From an uncultured Dialister sp. (GTDB lineage Bacteria > Bacillota > Negativicutes > Veillonellales > Dialisteraceae), in the NCBI RefSeq assembly GCF_900538805.1, contig NZ_UPZP01000005.1, positions 1 to 49,392 of the forward strand: a stretch of 49,392 bases of DNA, in the 5' to 3' direction. Numbering within the stretch: the first letter of the stretch is position 1; every line of letters begins with the position of its first letter. Made by a program: the position numbers and the translations under genes. Below the pieces are notes generated by a model. It was not told the DNA's origin. It searched no databases and saw only the letters and a list, made by a program, of their open reading frames with translations. This document shows, piece after piece, positions 31,366-40,403 of this stretch.

Positions 31366-31962
31366 TTTGGAAAGCATACCCCGTAGACGGCGGATGCCTC
31401 TTTTTTCCAAACGATACACATAGGCGGTGCTCACATCCATGGCATCGGCGGTTTCCGCCGCAGTCTGCTCATCCAAATATACCCGGCGTATGACGTCCTG
31501 TTCCTTCAGGGGAAGCCTTGACACCGCATGGCTAACGGCCATATTGAGCACGCTTTTATCGGCGGATTCAAAGGCCGTATCGGGAATGGCTTCTGTGAGG
31601 AAGACCTTTTCCTCTTCCCCGTCTTCCAGAAGCACTTCCGCCCCATTTTTACGGAGGAAATTCAGCATACGTCCCCGTACCCGGTGAAGGGCATAGAGGG
31701 AAAAAGCAACGCCCAGGGATGGATCATACCGCTCCACCGCCTCCATGAGGCCTACGGTGCCTTCCTGGATGAGGTCCAGCGTCACCGCTTCCTGCAGGCC
31801 GTATTTCATGGCCTCCCGGAAAACCAGGGGCTGGTAATGTTCGATGAGCGACTGCCTGGCCTCCAGAAGGTCCTTTTCCTTATACTGTTTCCACAGTTCT
31901 TCTTCCTCCTCCCGCGAAAGCTTAGTCAGCGTGGCGAGGAAGGATTTGTATTCTTCCAGCAT
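31345..31962 (-). CDS. Sigma-70 family RNA polymerase sigma factor
   Basis: A 205-residue alternative sigma factor. Region 2 is clear (LDLIQEGTVGLMEAVERYDPSLG, then SLYALHRVRGRMLNFLRKNG, about 61-115), as is region 4 with its helix-turn-helix (LPLKEQDVIRRVYLDEQTAAETADAMDVSTAYVYRLEKRG, about 150-195). Region 1.1 is absent and region 3 is short, as in group 3/4 sigma factors. Its ribosome binding site TAGGAG overlaps the tamB stop codon, so it is translated in step with tamB. It lies between tamB and bamA and is followed by a possible anti-sigma gene, which suggests that it controls envelope genes (inference). Confidence 0.92.
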   Translation of the reverse strand: MLEEYKSFLATLTKLSREEEEELWKQYKEKDLLEARQSLIEHYQPLVFREAMKYGLQEAVTLDLIQEGTVGLMEAVERYDPSLGVAFSLYALHRVRGRMLNFLRKNGAEVLLEDGEEEKVFLTEAIPDTAFESADKSVLNMAVSHAVSRLPLKEQDVIRRVYLDEQTAAETADAMDVSTAYVYRLEKRGIRRLRGMLSKLIHDRK

Positions 31963-31971
31963 CTATATCTC

Positions 31972-34900
31972 CTAGAATTTGAAACTCCAGTCTGTTCCTA
32001 CATAACTGTCATGGTTACTATTATACCACGAAGAAAGGCCTACCCGCGAGTTCAAATCATAATGGGCACCGATACTCTTTTCATCGTTATTCATGCCCAT
32101 GGTAGCGGTAAGCATGAAATCATTGAAAATGTATTTGCCGATTTTGATGTAGTAATAGCTGTCGTTATTATCATCCATATTGTCATAGTAGTCCGTAAGG
32201 CTGGAGGTAATGGAAATCTGGTCCAGTCCGATCTTGTCCTGCAGGAAATCCTGAATTCCGTTGCCGAAAAGCATGGTCAGTCCCGCATTGAAAAGGGCCC
32301 CTTCCATAGCACCATTGTTATCCTTGGCATCCGGGCTCTGATGGAGGGTAAGCAGCATGAGAATCTGCGTATCGTTCAGCGCCGGTTCGCTGTGGAAGGT
32401 GGTCTTCATATTACCGGGCGGGCCGTCCAGCTCTGCAGTAACAGCATAATGGCCTACTTTGGTGAAAGCCTTGGCATGAACATCGGGGAGAAGATTTCCC
32501 GGTTCGCCGCTCCAGCTAGCATTAGCTTCATTCATCTTGAATTCGGTGGTGTTGATTTTCACAGTGCCCTTCTCCGCATTCACACGGCCGGTAACAAAAG
32601 GCGCAGAAACGGGGCCTCTGATGGCCAGATTTCCTTTCACCATCATGTCATAGAGAGCGCTGTTGTACAGGCGCACATTATTTCCAATGGTCACATCAAT
32701 CTTAGCCAGCATGTCCAGAGAGGTGCCGCCGGAATCGCCCAGGAGGGTAAAGGGAATATCCACCACCGCATTTTCCGCCTTCAGGGTGCCGGAAATACCG
32801 GGTTTCTCAAACCTTTCGATTTCGCCGAAGGTAAAGTCCCCGTCCAGTGCTCCTTTATAATAGGTGGAATTAATGGAAGGGGTATGGATATGAAGTTCCC
32901 CTTTATAATTTCCAATCTTCATATGGTCCCAGGAAACGTCGCCGTTCACCGTAAGGCTGCCGCCGCCGAAAGCAGCGCTTCCTTCCAGATGGGATTCATT
33001 ACCGGAGAAGGACAGGTTCATATTAATAGGAGAAATGGCTTCATTCATGGTCATCAGGGACAGAGAGCCATCCTTTACATTAATGCCGCCCAGAAGGAGT
33101 GGATTGTCATAGCTCCCCGCCACGGTTACATGGCCGTGGATAGGTCCGCTGGCTGCCGTAACGGGCTTGAAGAAAATGGCCAGCATGTTCATATCTGCCT
33201 CATCCAGGTTAATGTCCAGATTAAGAGGCACCGCCTTGTCCGTGGTACTTCCGGTGAATACATTGCCCGGAAGGGTGCCCTTCATGCTGGCTCTGTACTG
33301 GCCTCTGGAAATCAGGCCGTTCTGCACGGTAACCACATTGTTGGCCGCATTGGCCATGAGGGACATGCTGTCAAAGGTAATGTCCCCGTACCGGGGATTT
33401 GTAAGGCCTACGGAAATATCGGCCACCGGCTCCTTCTTATTCCCCGAAAGGATAATGGCAGCCGTCAGATTTCCTCCTATGGAAACATCTTTTTTGCCCA
33501 GGACCTGTGGAATCCAGGAAATATCCATATCTTTAGCTGCTGCCTGGATATCCAGGTCCCCTGCACTGTTCATGGAGCCCTGGGCTGCCAGGACGCCGGA
33601 GCCGATGGGAATACGACATTCGCGGATGGACAGGGCGCCGTTCATGTAGGAGAAGTCCACTTTCCCCTCTCCCAGCACTGCGCTGCCCAGATGGCCGCCC
33701 AGCACATGGGCATTGAAATTTACATTCGGTGAATCGGTGGTACCGCTGATGCGCATGCTGCCTTCCACCTGTCCGTCTACGCCGTCCACGTCCTTATTGA
33801 AGAATCTCATTATATCTTTGATGTTCCAGCTGTCAAATTTCAAAAATCCGTCCAGTACACCGGAATTGGTATTATAACTGCCCTTCCAGGTAAAAATTCC
33901 CTGCTTCTGACGGAAACTGCCTTCATCCAGGGAAATCAGACCGTCTTTATAGTGGATGCCGGCAGACACGTTCCTGATGGTATTGCCGGCAATGGTAATC
34001 TGCCTGGTGGAAGCCATACCATCAAACACGGGACTGTCCGTGGTGCCTCTCACATGGCCCAGGAGGGAAAGGGTACCTTCGATGCCCTTTCCAGGAAGAA
34101 TTCTTTCAATGCTGACATCGGTAAGAGATGTTTCCAGTTCCAAATCCTTCCCCCTGATTTTGCCATTCACCAGGGCGGTGCCGTCATAAATGTAGCCAAG
34201 GCAGTTTTCCAAAGTTACATCCTGCCCGTCATAGCTGTACTTACCGGAAATACTCTGGAAAAGCTCACCCATGACGGAGCCGCTCCATGCGTGAAAATCA
34301 CCGGATACCACCGGATGATCCACCGTTCCTGTAAGAGAAAGGTCATTGGAAATCCAGCCGGTCACCGGATAATCAAGGTCTGCCAGGGAAAGGAGCCTTT
34401 CAATCCTGGTTTCTTTCGTCTTCACAGAAAAATTCATATCATGAGGTGCACTGATACCGATGGTTCCGCTGATGCTGTGGTGCCCGGATGGGCCATCCCA
34501 GACAAGGGAAGAAATAGCTGCCCTGTCCCCTGCAAGGACCGCATGGCCATCCACACTGTCAAAGGCAGCATTTTTCACATAACCATTTCCAGCCCTGAAG
34601 TCAAAAGTTCCTTCCGGCTTATCCGGAGTACCGGTTACATGGGCTTTGGCCCATACCCGGCCGCCCAGGTCCACTCCTGCATAGGAGGAAAAAGGTGCCA
34701 GATTCATGTCGGAAATTTCCACATCAAAATTCATGCCGTTATCGCTGTAATAGCCATTTCCTGTGAAGAAACCTTCTTCCCCTGCTCCAGACAGGTAGGG
34801 AACGGTAATCACGCCGTCCCTGTTTTCTGCTGAGAAGGAAAGGCTGTCGAAAGACATGCCGTCATAGGAAATTCCGCTTCCCAGAGCTGTAACCTGCCAG

Positions 34901-36366
34901 CTGCTGCCATCATAACTGCCAAAGCCGGACAGATTTCCGGCAGCCATATTGTCATAGGAAAGATTCGAGCCTTCCATGGAGGCCGATGCTTTCCTCAGGG
35001 AAAGAGAGCCGTTCAGGTAATTTCCTTCCGCCAGTCCATAGCCGCTTACGGTGCCGGTAACAGGAGAATTGACAGGAAGCCCGTCAAGATTGATATTATT
35101 TGCCAGAAGGCTTACGGAAAAGTCGCCGCCCAGCCTATCATAGGAGGCCCGTCCTTCCAGATGGCCTCCGTCCCTGTCCGCTTCTAAATGGGAAACGGTC
35201 AATTTATCATCTTGGTACGCAAAAACAGCTTTAGCCCGTTTTACATCATATCCTTCATAGGAAAGCCCCTCTCCGGTAAGGGCACCGGAAACAGAGGGAT
35301 TGTCCATGGTACCTGCAAAATCCAGATTCCCATCCAGAATGCCGGAAACATTGTAATCGGGAAGAAGCGCCCCCACGTCCACCTGATGGAGAAATACACT
35401 GCCCTGGAATACAGGGCTTTCCGCATTGGTATCCACGGAAACATCACCGGTCAGCTTCTGTCCATTCACCAGAGTCGACACACGGGACAGGGAAACTACA
35501 CCGTTTTCTATATTAAAAAAGGCTGCTCCATCAGCTAGAACATAATTATCATAGCTAAGAGCAGCATGGTTAAAAGAACCGGTCACCCGGTAGGCAACGG
35601 CGCCGTCACTTTTCCAGATTTTCGCGTCCGTTACCCTACCAGTACCGTTATCCAGTGTTAATTGATTCTGAAGCTGGGGGAAAGCATCCAGCAGCGGCTG
35701 CAGCGATTTTAATGGAATGGGATCTGTGCTTACATTGATTTCCATATGACCGCTGTCCTTGTAATCAAGAGAGCTCTTGAAAGCGCTGTCAAGGAAAGTG
35801 CCCTTGAGACCGCCGGTAATCCGAGAGTTTTCATCCCATGCAAAGGAACCATTCAAAGCAGAAAGGGTCATCTCCCCTGCCTTGGCGGTGTTCACTTTCG
35901 CCGTGCCGTTTGAAATGATAACCTTCCCTGTAAACACGCCGCTGTCGGAAGATTCAGACGGTTTCAGAATGGTGCTTACATTCCAAGTACCGTCAGCCTT
36001 CTGGGCCAAAGAGAGCTCCGGATCCTCCACGGTTACATCCTTTACCACGGAGGCCACGCCGGCATTGTTGATAAGATAGTTGTAGAGGGAAGACATAGTC
36101 CATCCTACGGTCAACGTAGGCGCAGAAAGCACATCTGCCCCGTTCTCATCCTTCAGTTCCAGTTTGGTAAAGGAAAGATTAAGTTCAGGGTCCAGGTCCA
36201 TGGCCTGCCAGGAAAGGGTGCCATTCACCCTTCCTCCCAGCTGCTCTTTCAGCACCGGCTCCAGGTTTTGTACAATTATCGGTCGGATCAGGAGGTAAAT
36301 GGCGCATAGCAGCACGAAAATAAATGCAGCTATCCCATTCAGCCACCATTTGATTTTACTGTTCAA
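31972..36366 (-). CDS. tamB: Translocation and assembly module protein TamB (DUF490)
   Basis: A 1464-residue TamB/AsmA-like protein. One N-terminal membrane helix (about 10-30) is followed by a very long periplasmic beta-rich region made of repeated strands (GNLDFAG, GTVDHPVVSGDF and similar GT-D-P-V-SG units), a beta-taco predicted to form a hydrophobic groove. It closes with the conserved TamB C-terminal domain (QILMLLTLHQSP, then FGNGIQDFLQDKIGLDQISI) and a final SWYNSNHDSYVGTDWSFKF. Such proteins bridge inner and outer membranes and move phospholipids. The start is TTG with GGGGAG six bases upstream. A 520-base repeat-filled gap separates it from tolC. Confidence 0.95.
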   Translation of the reverse strand: MNSKIKWWLNGIAAFIFVLLCAIYLLIRPIIVQNLEPVLKEQLGGRVNGTLSWQAMDLDPELNLSFTKLELKDENGADVLSAPTLTVGWTMSSLYNYLINNAGVASVVKDVTVEDPELSLAQKADGTWNVSTILKPSESSDSGVFTGKVIISNGTAKVNTAKAGEMTLSALNGSFAWDENSRITGGLKGTFLDSAFKSSLDYKDSGHMEINVSTDPIPLKSLQPLLDAFPQLQNQLTLDNGTGRVTDAKIWKSDGAVAYRVTGSFNHAALSYDNYVLADGAAFFNIENGVVSLSRVSTLVNGQKLTGDVSVDTNAESPVFQGSVFLHQVDVGALLPDYNVSGILDGNLDFAGTMDNPSVSGALTGEGLSYEGYDVKRAKAVFAYQDDKLTVSHLEADRDGGHLEGRASYDRLGGDFSVSLLANNINLDGLPVNSPVTGTVSGYGLAEGNYLNGSLSLRKASASMEGSNLSYDNMAAGNLSGFGSYDGSSWQVTALGSGISYDGMSFDSLSFSAENRDGVITVPYLSGAGEEGFFTGNGYYSDNGMNFDVEISDMNLAPFSSYAGVDLGGRVWAKAHVTGTPDKPEGTFDFRAGNGYVKNAAFDSVDGHAVLAGDRAAISSLVWDGPSGHHSISGTIGISAPHDMNFSVKTKETRIERLLSLADLDYPVTGWISNDLSLTGTVDHPVVSGDFHAWSGSVMGELFQSISGKYSYDGQDVTLENCLGYIYDGTALVNGKIRGKDLELETSLTDVSIERILPGKGIEGTLSLLGHVRGTTDSPVFDGMASTRQITIAGNTIRNVSAGIHYKDGLISLDEGSFRQKQGIFTWKGSYNTNSGVLDGFLKFDSWNIKDIMRFFNKDVDGVDGQVEGSMRISGTTDSPNVNFNAHVLGGHLGSAVLGEGKVDFSYMNGALSIRECRIPIGSGVLAAQGSMNSAGDLDIQAAAKDMDISWIPQVLGKKDVSIGGNLTAAIILSGNKKEPVADISVGLTNPRYGDITFDSMSLMANAANNVVTVQNGLISRGQYRASMKGTLPGNVFTGSTTDKAVPLNLDINLDEADMNMLAIFFKPVTAASGPIHGHVTVAGSYDNPLLLGGINVKDGSLSLMTMNEAISPINMNLSFSGNESHLEGSAAFGGGSLTVNGDVSWDHMKIGNYKGELHIHTPSINSTYYKGALDGDFTFGEIERFEKPGISGTLKAENAVVDIPFTLLGDSGGTSLDMLAKIDVTIGNNVRLYNSALYDMMVKGNLAIRGPVSAPFVTGRVNAEKGTVKINTTEFKMNEANASWSGEPGNLLPDVHAKAFTKVGHYAVTAELDGPPGNMKTTFHSEPALNDTQILMLLTLHQSPDAKDNNGAMEGALFNAGLTMLFGNGIQDFLQDKIGLDQISITSSLTDYYDNMDDNNDSYYYIKIGKYIFNDFMLTATMGMNNDEKSIGAHYDLNSRVGLSSWYNSNHDSYVGTDWSFKF

Positions 36367-36498
36367 AGGTATCTCCCCAATGTATGACTCTCTAGGTTCT
36401 TTGGTTTCTAGTTTCTAGTTTCTTGTATCTGGTTTCTTTGTTCTTATGTGTCACTATCAGCGTGTACCGGGATTCTTCGCTTCGCTCAGAATGACGAG

Positions 36499-36540
36499 TG
36501 GACTAGTGTGCTAGTGAGCTAGTTGGCTAGTGAACTGGTA
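36499..36540. repeat. Tandem 8-bp CTAG repeat
   Basis: Five CTAG-containing octamers in register (on the minus strand CTAGCCAA, CTAGCTCA, CTAGCACA, CTAGTCC and flanking CCAGTTCA). The rest of the gap 36367-36890 holds a CATTCTGAGCGAAGCGAAGAATC-like motif (36471-36496), the ACTGGATTC/GAATCCAGT structure (36624-36663) and a 165-bp palindrome; no gene is seen. Confidence 0.75.
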
Positions 36541-36716
36541 GACCATCCACAGACACTATGGACGTGTACCGTGGAGCACCCCTTCGCCACTTCGTGGCCC
36601 TCTTCTCCACGGGAAAGCATGTCACTGGATTCTCAGGTCGCTTCACTCCCCTACGAATCCAGTTCCTTTGCCACCCTAAAGGGGACGCAGGCAATCATCT
36701 CGTAATGATATTCCCC

Positions 36717-36881
36717 TAGGGAAGCACTGATTAATTCGCAGAATCAAATTTCATATGTATTTTTATCCAATGCCGCGTCATAAGTCTCCTTAAATAGCTC
36801 ACTATTCGCGTCGACTGATTCCTTGCATTGAATAAAAATACAAGAATGAAATCCGATAACGATTTAATCAGCGCTTCCCTA
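36717..36881 (+). repeat. 165-bp palindromic repeat (copy D)
   Basis: A complete copy in the same orientation as 1336-1500 and 12836-13000, ending ten bases before the tolC stop codon. The right end reads GATTTAATCAGCGCTTCCCTA. Confidence 0.9.
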
Positions 36882-36890
36882 GCACCTGTC

Positions 36891-38450
36891 TTATTTCCCG
36901 CTGTTTTCAATGGCCTTGTTCAGAGGCGATGCGAATTCGGGATGAATCACTGCCGGAATGCCCATGGCGTGTTCCAGGGTAGCCAGGCCGATGTTGTAAT
37001 TGTAAAGGGCGGTGATGTAGTTGGTTCTGGCTGTATTGAGCTGCAGCTCCGCATCCAGTACATCCAGGTTGATGCCTACGCCGCTGCTGTAACGGACAGC
37101 CGCAATTTTGTAGGCTTCTTCTGCCTGGGCCACAGCGGCTTCGGTGGCACGAATCTGTTCTCTATAGGAAAGAATGTTGAGGTAGTCCTGCCGTACTTCC
37201 AGTTCCACCGTCTCACGGGCCTGGAGCAGCTGTTCCTGGGCAATCTTTACATTTTCCTTAGCCTGTTTTACCTGAGCCTGTGTAGCACCGCCATCCCAGG
37301 GAGTCCAGCTTAATCCCCCCTGAACTTTCCAGTCATCTTTATCAAATCCGGATAAACCTGCAGTGTCCCAAGCATAACTGCCTCCGACAGATAATGTTGG
37401 CAAATAACCTGCCTTGGCTACCCTAAGCTGTTCTTTAGCAATTTTTACTGCATAATCCTGCTGTATTAATTCCCAGCGGTATTTCTGAGCCATCAGAATG
37501 GCCTGGTCCATGGTAATATCAAAGGCCGGTTCCGGGAAATCCTTATCCAGCGGGTTCAGCTTGGTATTCATGGGAATACGCATGATATTGTTCAGGTTGG
37601 CTTCTGCAATATCCCTTGCATTGTCAGCGGCAATTTTGCTCTGCTTCGCATTGGCCAGGGAGGTGCTGGAAGTCAGTACATCCAATTTGGCCACAATGCC
37701 TGCATCAAACTGCTGCTGTACATTTTTCAGATGGCTGGCGTAATCGTCCACAGACTGTGCCTGCACATCGGCCAGCTTAATATTTTCCAGATAGGTATAA
37801 TAAGCCTTCACCGCAGCAAGCTTTGTATCCGCTTCTGTCTTATAATAATCTAAATCTTTTACATTTCTCTGGTATCTTGCAACATCAATTGCCCCTTCTA
37901 CCTTACCAAATGTCCAAATAGGCCAAGTTACCTGAAGATTTTGCGCATAAGTATGAGTATTAGAGCCAATAACACCACTTGGAACAGAAATCTTGCTATC
38001 GGTTCCAGGAATAGTCATAGACTTGGTCCCAACAACCGGAACTGCCTTATAATCTGTCCGGTTCCAATTGTATGATACACTGGGATTCTTCTTAGCAGCA
38101 ACTTCGCTCACTGCCGCTGCAGCAACCTTACGATTCAAATCCGCAATGGTAATATCTCGGTTATTCTGGATAGCCGTGGAAACGGCACCCCGAAGGTCGA
38201 TATCCAGGGTAGAAGCTTCCGGACCGGCTGCGTCGGTCAGGGCGTCTCCCAGATTCTTCTGCATGAGCATATTATTGAAATTCACACTTTTATCGGTACT
38301 TACCTGCTTCATCTGGGCGGCAAGAGCTTTTTCTGTGATGGAAGGGTCTGTGGTAACGCGAGTTTCAGACCCCTTTGCCTGGGCACCAACCCCAAACGAA
38401 AGTGCCATTACAATGGAAGCTGCCAAAATACGGTAGGTATATTTATTCAT
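36891..38450 (-). CDS. TolC family outer-membrane efflux protein
   Basis: A 519-residue outer-membrane factor. Signal peptide YRILAASIVMALSFGVGAQA, then two internally related OEP halves (about 85-300 and 300-510) with the long coiled-coil helices and strand pairs of the TolC channel-tunnel; YSSGVGINLDVLDAELQLNTARTNYI is a typical second-half motif. It forms a trimeric outer-membrane duct for tripartite efflux. No inner-membrane pump or adaptor is beside it; instead it follows mlaD, so it may work with the Mla proteins or with a pump encoded elsewhere. I start at the ATG at 38450, nine bases after AAGGG; an ATG at 38459 directly abuts that site. Confidence 0.93.
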   Translation of the reverse strand: MNKYTYRILAASIVMALSFGVGAQAKGSETRVTTDPSITEKALAAQMKQVSTDKSVNFNNMLMQKNLGDALTDAAGPEASTLDIDLRGAVSTAIQNNRDITIADLNRKVAAAAVSEVAAKKNPSVSYNWNRTDYKAVPVVGTKSMTIPGTDSKISVPSGVIGSNTHTYAQNLQVTWPIWTFGKVEGAIDVARYQRNVKDLDYYKTEADTKLAAVKAYYTYLENIKLADVQAQSVDDYASHLKNVQQQFDAGIVAKLDVLTSSTSLANAKQSKIAADNARDIAEANLNNIMRIPMNTKLNPLDKDFPEPAFDITMDQAILMAQKYRWELIQQDYAVKIAKEQLRVAKAGYLPTLSVGGSYAWDTAGLSGFDKDDWKVQGGLSWTPWDGGATQAQVKQAKENVKIAQEQLLQARETVELEVRQDYLNILSYREQIRATEAAVAQAEEAYKIAAVRYSSGVGINLDVLDAELQLNTARTNYITALYNYNIGLATLEHAMGIPAVIHPEFASPLNKAIENSGK

Positions 38451-38479
38451 AAATTTCATCCCTTCTAGACAGATGTCTA

Positions 38480-39637
38480 TTAATAGTTGTAGCCAAGGCC
38501 GATATATTCACCGCCGCCCCTGTTATTATGGGGGAATATGGATTGTCCGGTGAGGAAGAAATGGTCATCCAGCGCATAACTTCCACGAACCCGCATGGTC
38601 AGATCATTGGGATCGTAGAGGTCTGCCGAGAATTTCCACCGGTTCTTTTCGTAGTCCACACCGGCACCCAGTTTGTTTCTGATAATGCCTGCATGATAGC
38701 CGTATATCCCTCTCGTCCTACCAAATACGGCATCATATACAGGATCATTGGTCAGCGACTCAATCCCCAGGAGTCCATAGGTGCCTTTACCTATGCGGAG
38801 AAACAGATTCGGCGAAAAATCATCCTTTTTAGTATTATATAACAATTCGCCGGAAACAGATACATCAAAATTGGTCTGCCCATTCATTATACCATTAATT
38901 TTTCCGGAAATCTCTTTTGCGTTGCCTGAAATTTCTTTTGCATTTTCAGAAGCCACCACCAGATTGTCCATAATCTGACGGGCATCATTCACTGTCTTGC
39001 CGTCGCCGTTGAGCTGGTAAAGCATGGAATTAATCTGCGAGGTAATCCCCTGTATTTCATTGGCCGTCTGAATGCCCTGGGCTGTCAGGATGGCCAGGTT
39101 TTCGGAAACGGCATCAAAGTTGTTGAGGCTGTTCTTCACATTTCTCTGGGTCGCCGGGTCCCCTACCACCGTATTGATACCGTCAAGCATGGTCTGGGCG
39201 GAATTGATGAGCTTGTCCATTTTATCCATGGCCTGGTCGATACCGGGAGCCGCTTTCCCCTGCACTGTCATGCCGTCGGAAAGATAGCCCCTCTCCTGAT
39301 GGCCGCCGGAAGCCTTGATAAACCTGCCGCCCATGACAGAGGAGGTCTGGATGGAGAAATCCGCATCCCTCGGTACCTGGGCATCCTTGTAGAAACGGAG
39401 GCGGAGCACCGCTTCCCCGTTTTCCACGGAAATCTTATCCACCATGCCCACTTCCACGCCGGCATAATGGATGGGGTTCCCCGGTTCAATGCCTTCTGCT
39501 TCTTTGAAATAGCCGGTTACATGGAATCCGCTTTTACCGAAAATCACCGTATTTCCCAGCTGAATGATAATGGCTGCAAACAAAAGGATACCCAGCAGGG
39601 AAAAGGCTCCCACCTTTGCTTCTGTAGACCATTTCAA
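38480..39637 (-). CDS. mlaD: MlaD/MCE-domain protein with C-terminal beta-barrel
   Basis: A 385-residue MCE protein. The membrane helix is at about 10-30, the single MCE domain at about 37-113 (FKEAEGIEPGNPIHYAGVEVG), a long helical region at about 130-245 and then amphipathic strands from about 255 to the end, finishing with GGGEYIGLGYNY, an outer-membrane-type aromatic terminus. Such an MlaD that spans the whole envelope has been described in Veillonella parvula; this gene fits that plan. It would shuttle phospholipids between membranes. The TTG start overlaps the mlaF stop (TTGA) with AAGGTG upstream, so translation is coupled. Confidence 0.93.
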   Translation of the reverse strand: MKWSTEAKVGAFSLLGILLFAAIIIQLGNTVIFGKSGFHVTGYFKEAEGIEPGNPIHYAGVEVGMVDKISVENGEAVLRLRFYKDAQVPRDADFSIQTSSVMGGRFIKASGGHQERGYLSDGMTVQGKAAPGIDQAMDKMDKLINSAQTMLDGINTVVGDPATQRNVKNSLNNFDAVSENLAILTAQGIQTANEIQGITSQINSMLYQLNGDGKTVNDARQIMDNLVVASENAKEISGNAKEISGKINGIMNGQTNFDVSVSGELLYNTKKDDFSPNLFLRIGKGTYGLLGIESLTNDPVYDAVFGRTRGIYGYHAGIIRNKLGAGVDYEKNRWKFSADLYDPNDLTMRVRGSYALDDHFFLTGQSIFPHNNRGGGEYIGLGYNY

Positions 39638-40395
39638 GGAGCATCACCTTCTTTCAGAAAATCGGGGTCCGACGGCAGTCCTTCCATAAACTGCCGAACC
39701 CTTGGATCAGGAGACTGTTTAAGTTCCTCCGGCCTGCCGATGGCAAGGAAAGAACCTTTATAAAGGAAAGCCATCCTGTCGGCAATCATTTCCGCTGATT
39801 TCAAATCATGGGTCACCACCACACTGGTGGCATGGAGCACTTTCTGCGTATGCTTGATAAGGAGGCTGATATCGGTAGACCGGATGGGGTCAAGGCCTGC
39901 TGTAGGTTCATCGTAAAGAATAATTTTCGGCTCCAGAGCAATGGCCCTGGCCAGACTCACTCTTTTCTTCATGCCGCCGGACAGACTGGAGGGCATGAGG
40001 TCTTCTATGCCGTCCAGCCCTACCAGATGGAGTTTCTCCTTCACAATCCTGTCGATTTCTTCTTCTCCCATTTTCGTATGCATGCGGAGGCCGAAGGCCA
40101 CATTTTCCTTCACCGTCATGGAATCAAAAAGGGCAGAATACTGGAAGACAAACCCCATATGTCTTCTTTCCTGATTCAGTTCCGCTTCGCTCAGGCGGGC
40201 CATGTCTTTCCCGTCCACCATCACTTCCCCCGATGTGGGCGTAAGCAGCCCGATAATCAGCTTCAGCAGTGTGGATTTCCCTGAACCCGAAGCGCCGAGG
40301 ATGACCATGGTCTCCCCGTCTTTTACAGTCAGGCTCACATCCTTCAGGATCTGCCGGCTGCCAAAGGTCTGGTACACATGTCTGATAGAAATCAT
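39634..40395 (-). CDS. mlaF: Mla ABC transporter ATP-binding protein
   Basis: A 253-residue ABC ATPase. Walker A GASGSGKST at 34-42, Q-loop FVFQYSALFDS near 83, signature LSGGMKKR near 138 and Walker B ILYDEPTAGLD near 158 are intact. The SGGMKKR form and the C-terminal extension are typical of the MlaF/Ttg2A branch. It powers phospholipid movement through MlaE. GAGAGG lies four bases before the ATG; the gap to mlaE is eight bases. Confidence 0.97.
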   Translation of the reverse strand: MISIRHVYQTFGSRQILKDVSLTVKDGETMVILGASGSGKSTLLKLIIGLLTPTSGEVMVDGKDMARLSEAELNQERRHMGFVFQYSALFDSMTVKENVAFGLRMHTKMGEEEIDRIVKEKLHLVGLDGIEDLMPSSLSGGMKKRVSLARAIALEPKIILYDEPTAGLDPIRSTDISLLIKHTQKVLHATSVVVTHDLKSAEMIADRMAFLYKGSFLAIGRPEELKQSPDPRVRQFMEGLPSDPDFLKEGDAP

Positions 40396-40403
40396 AAAGC
40401 CTC

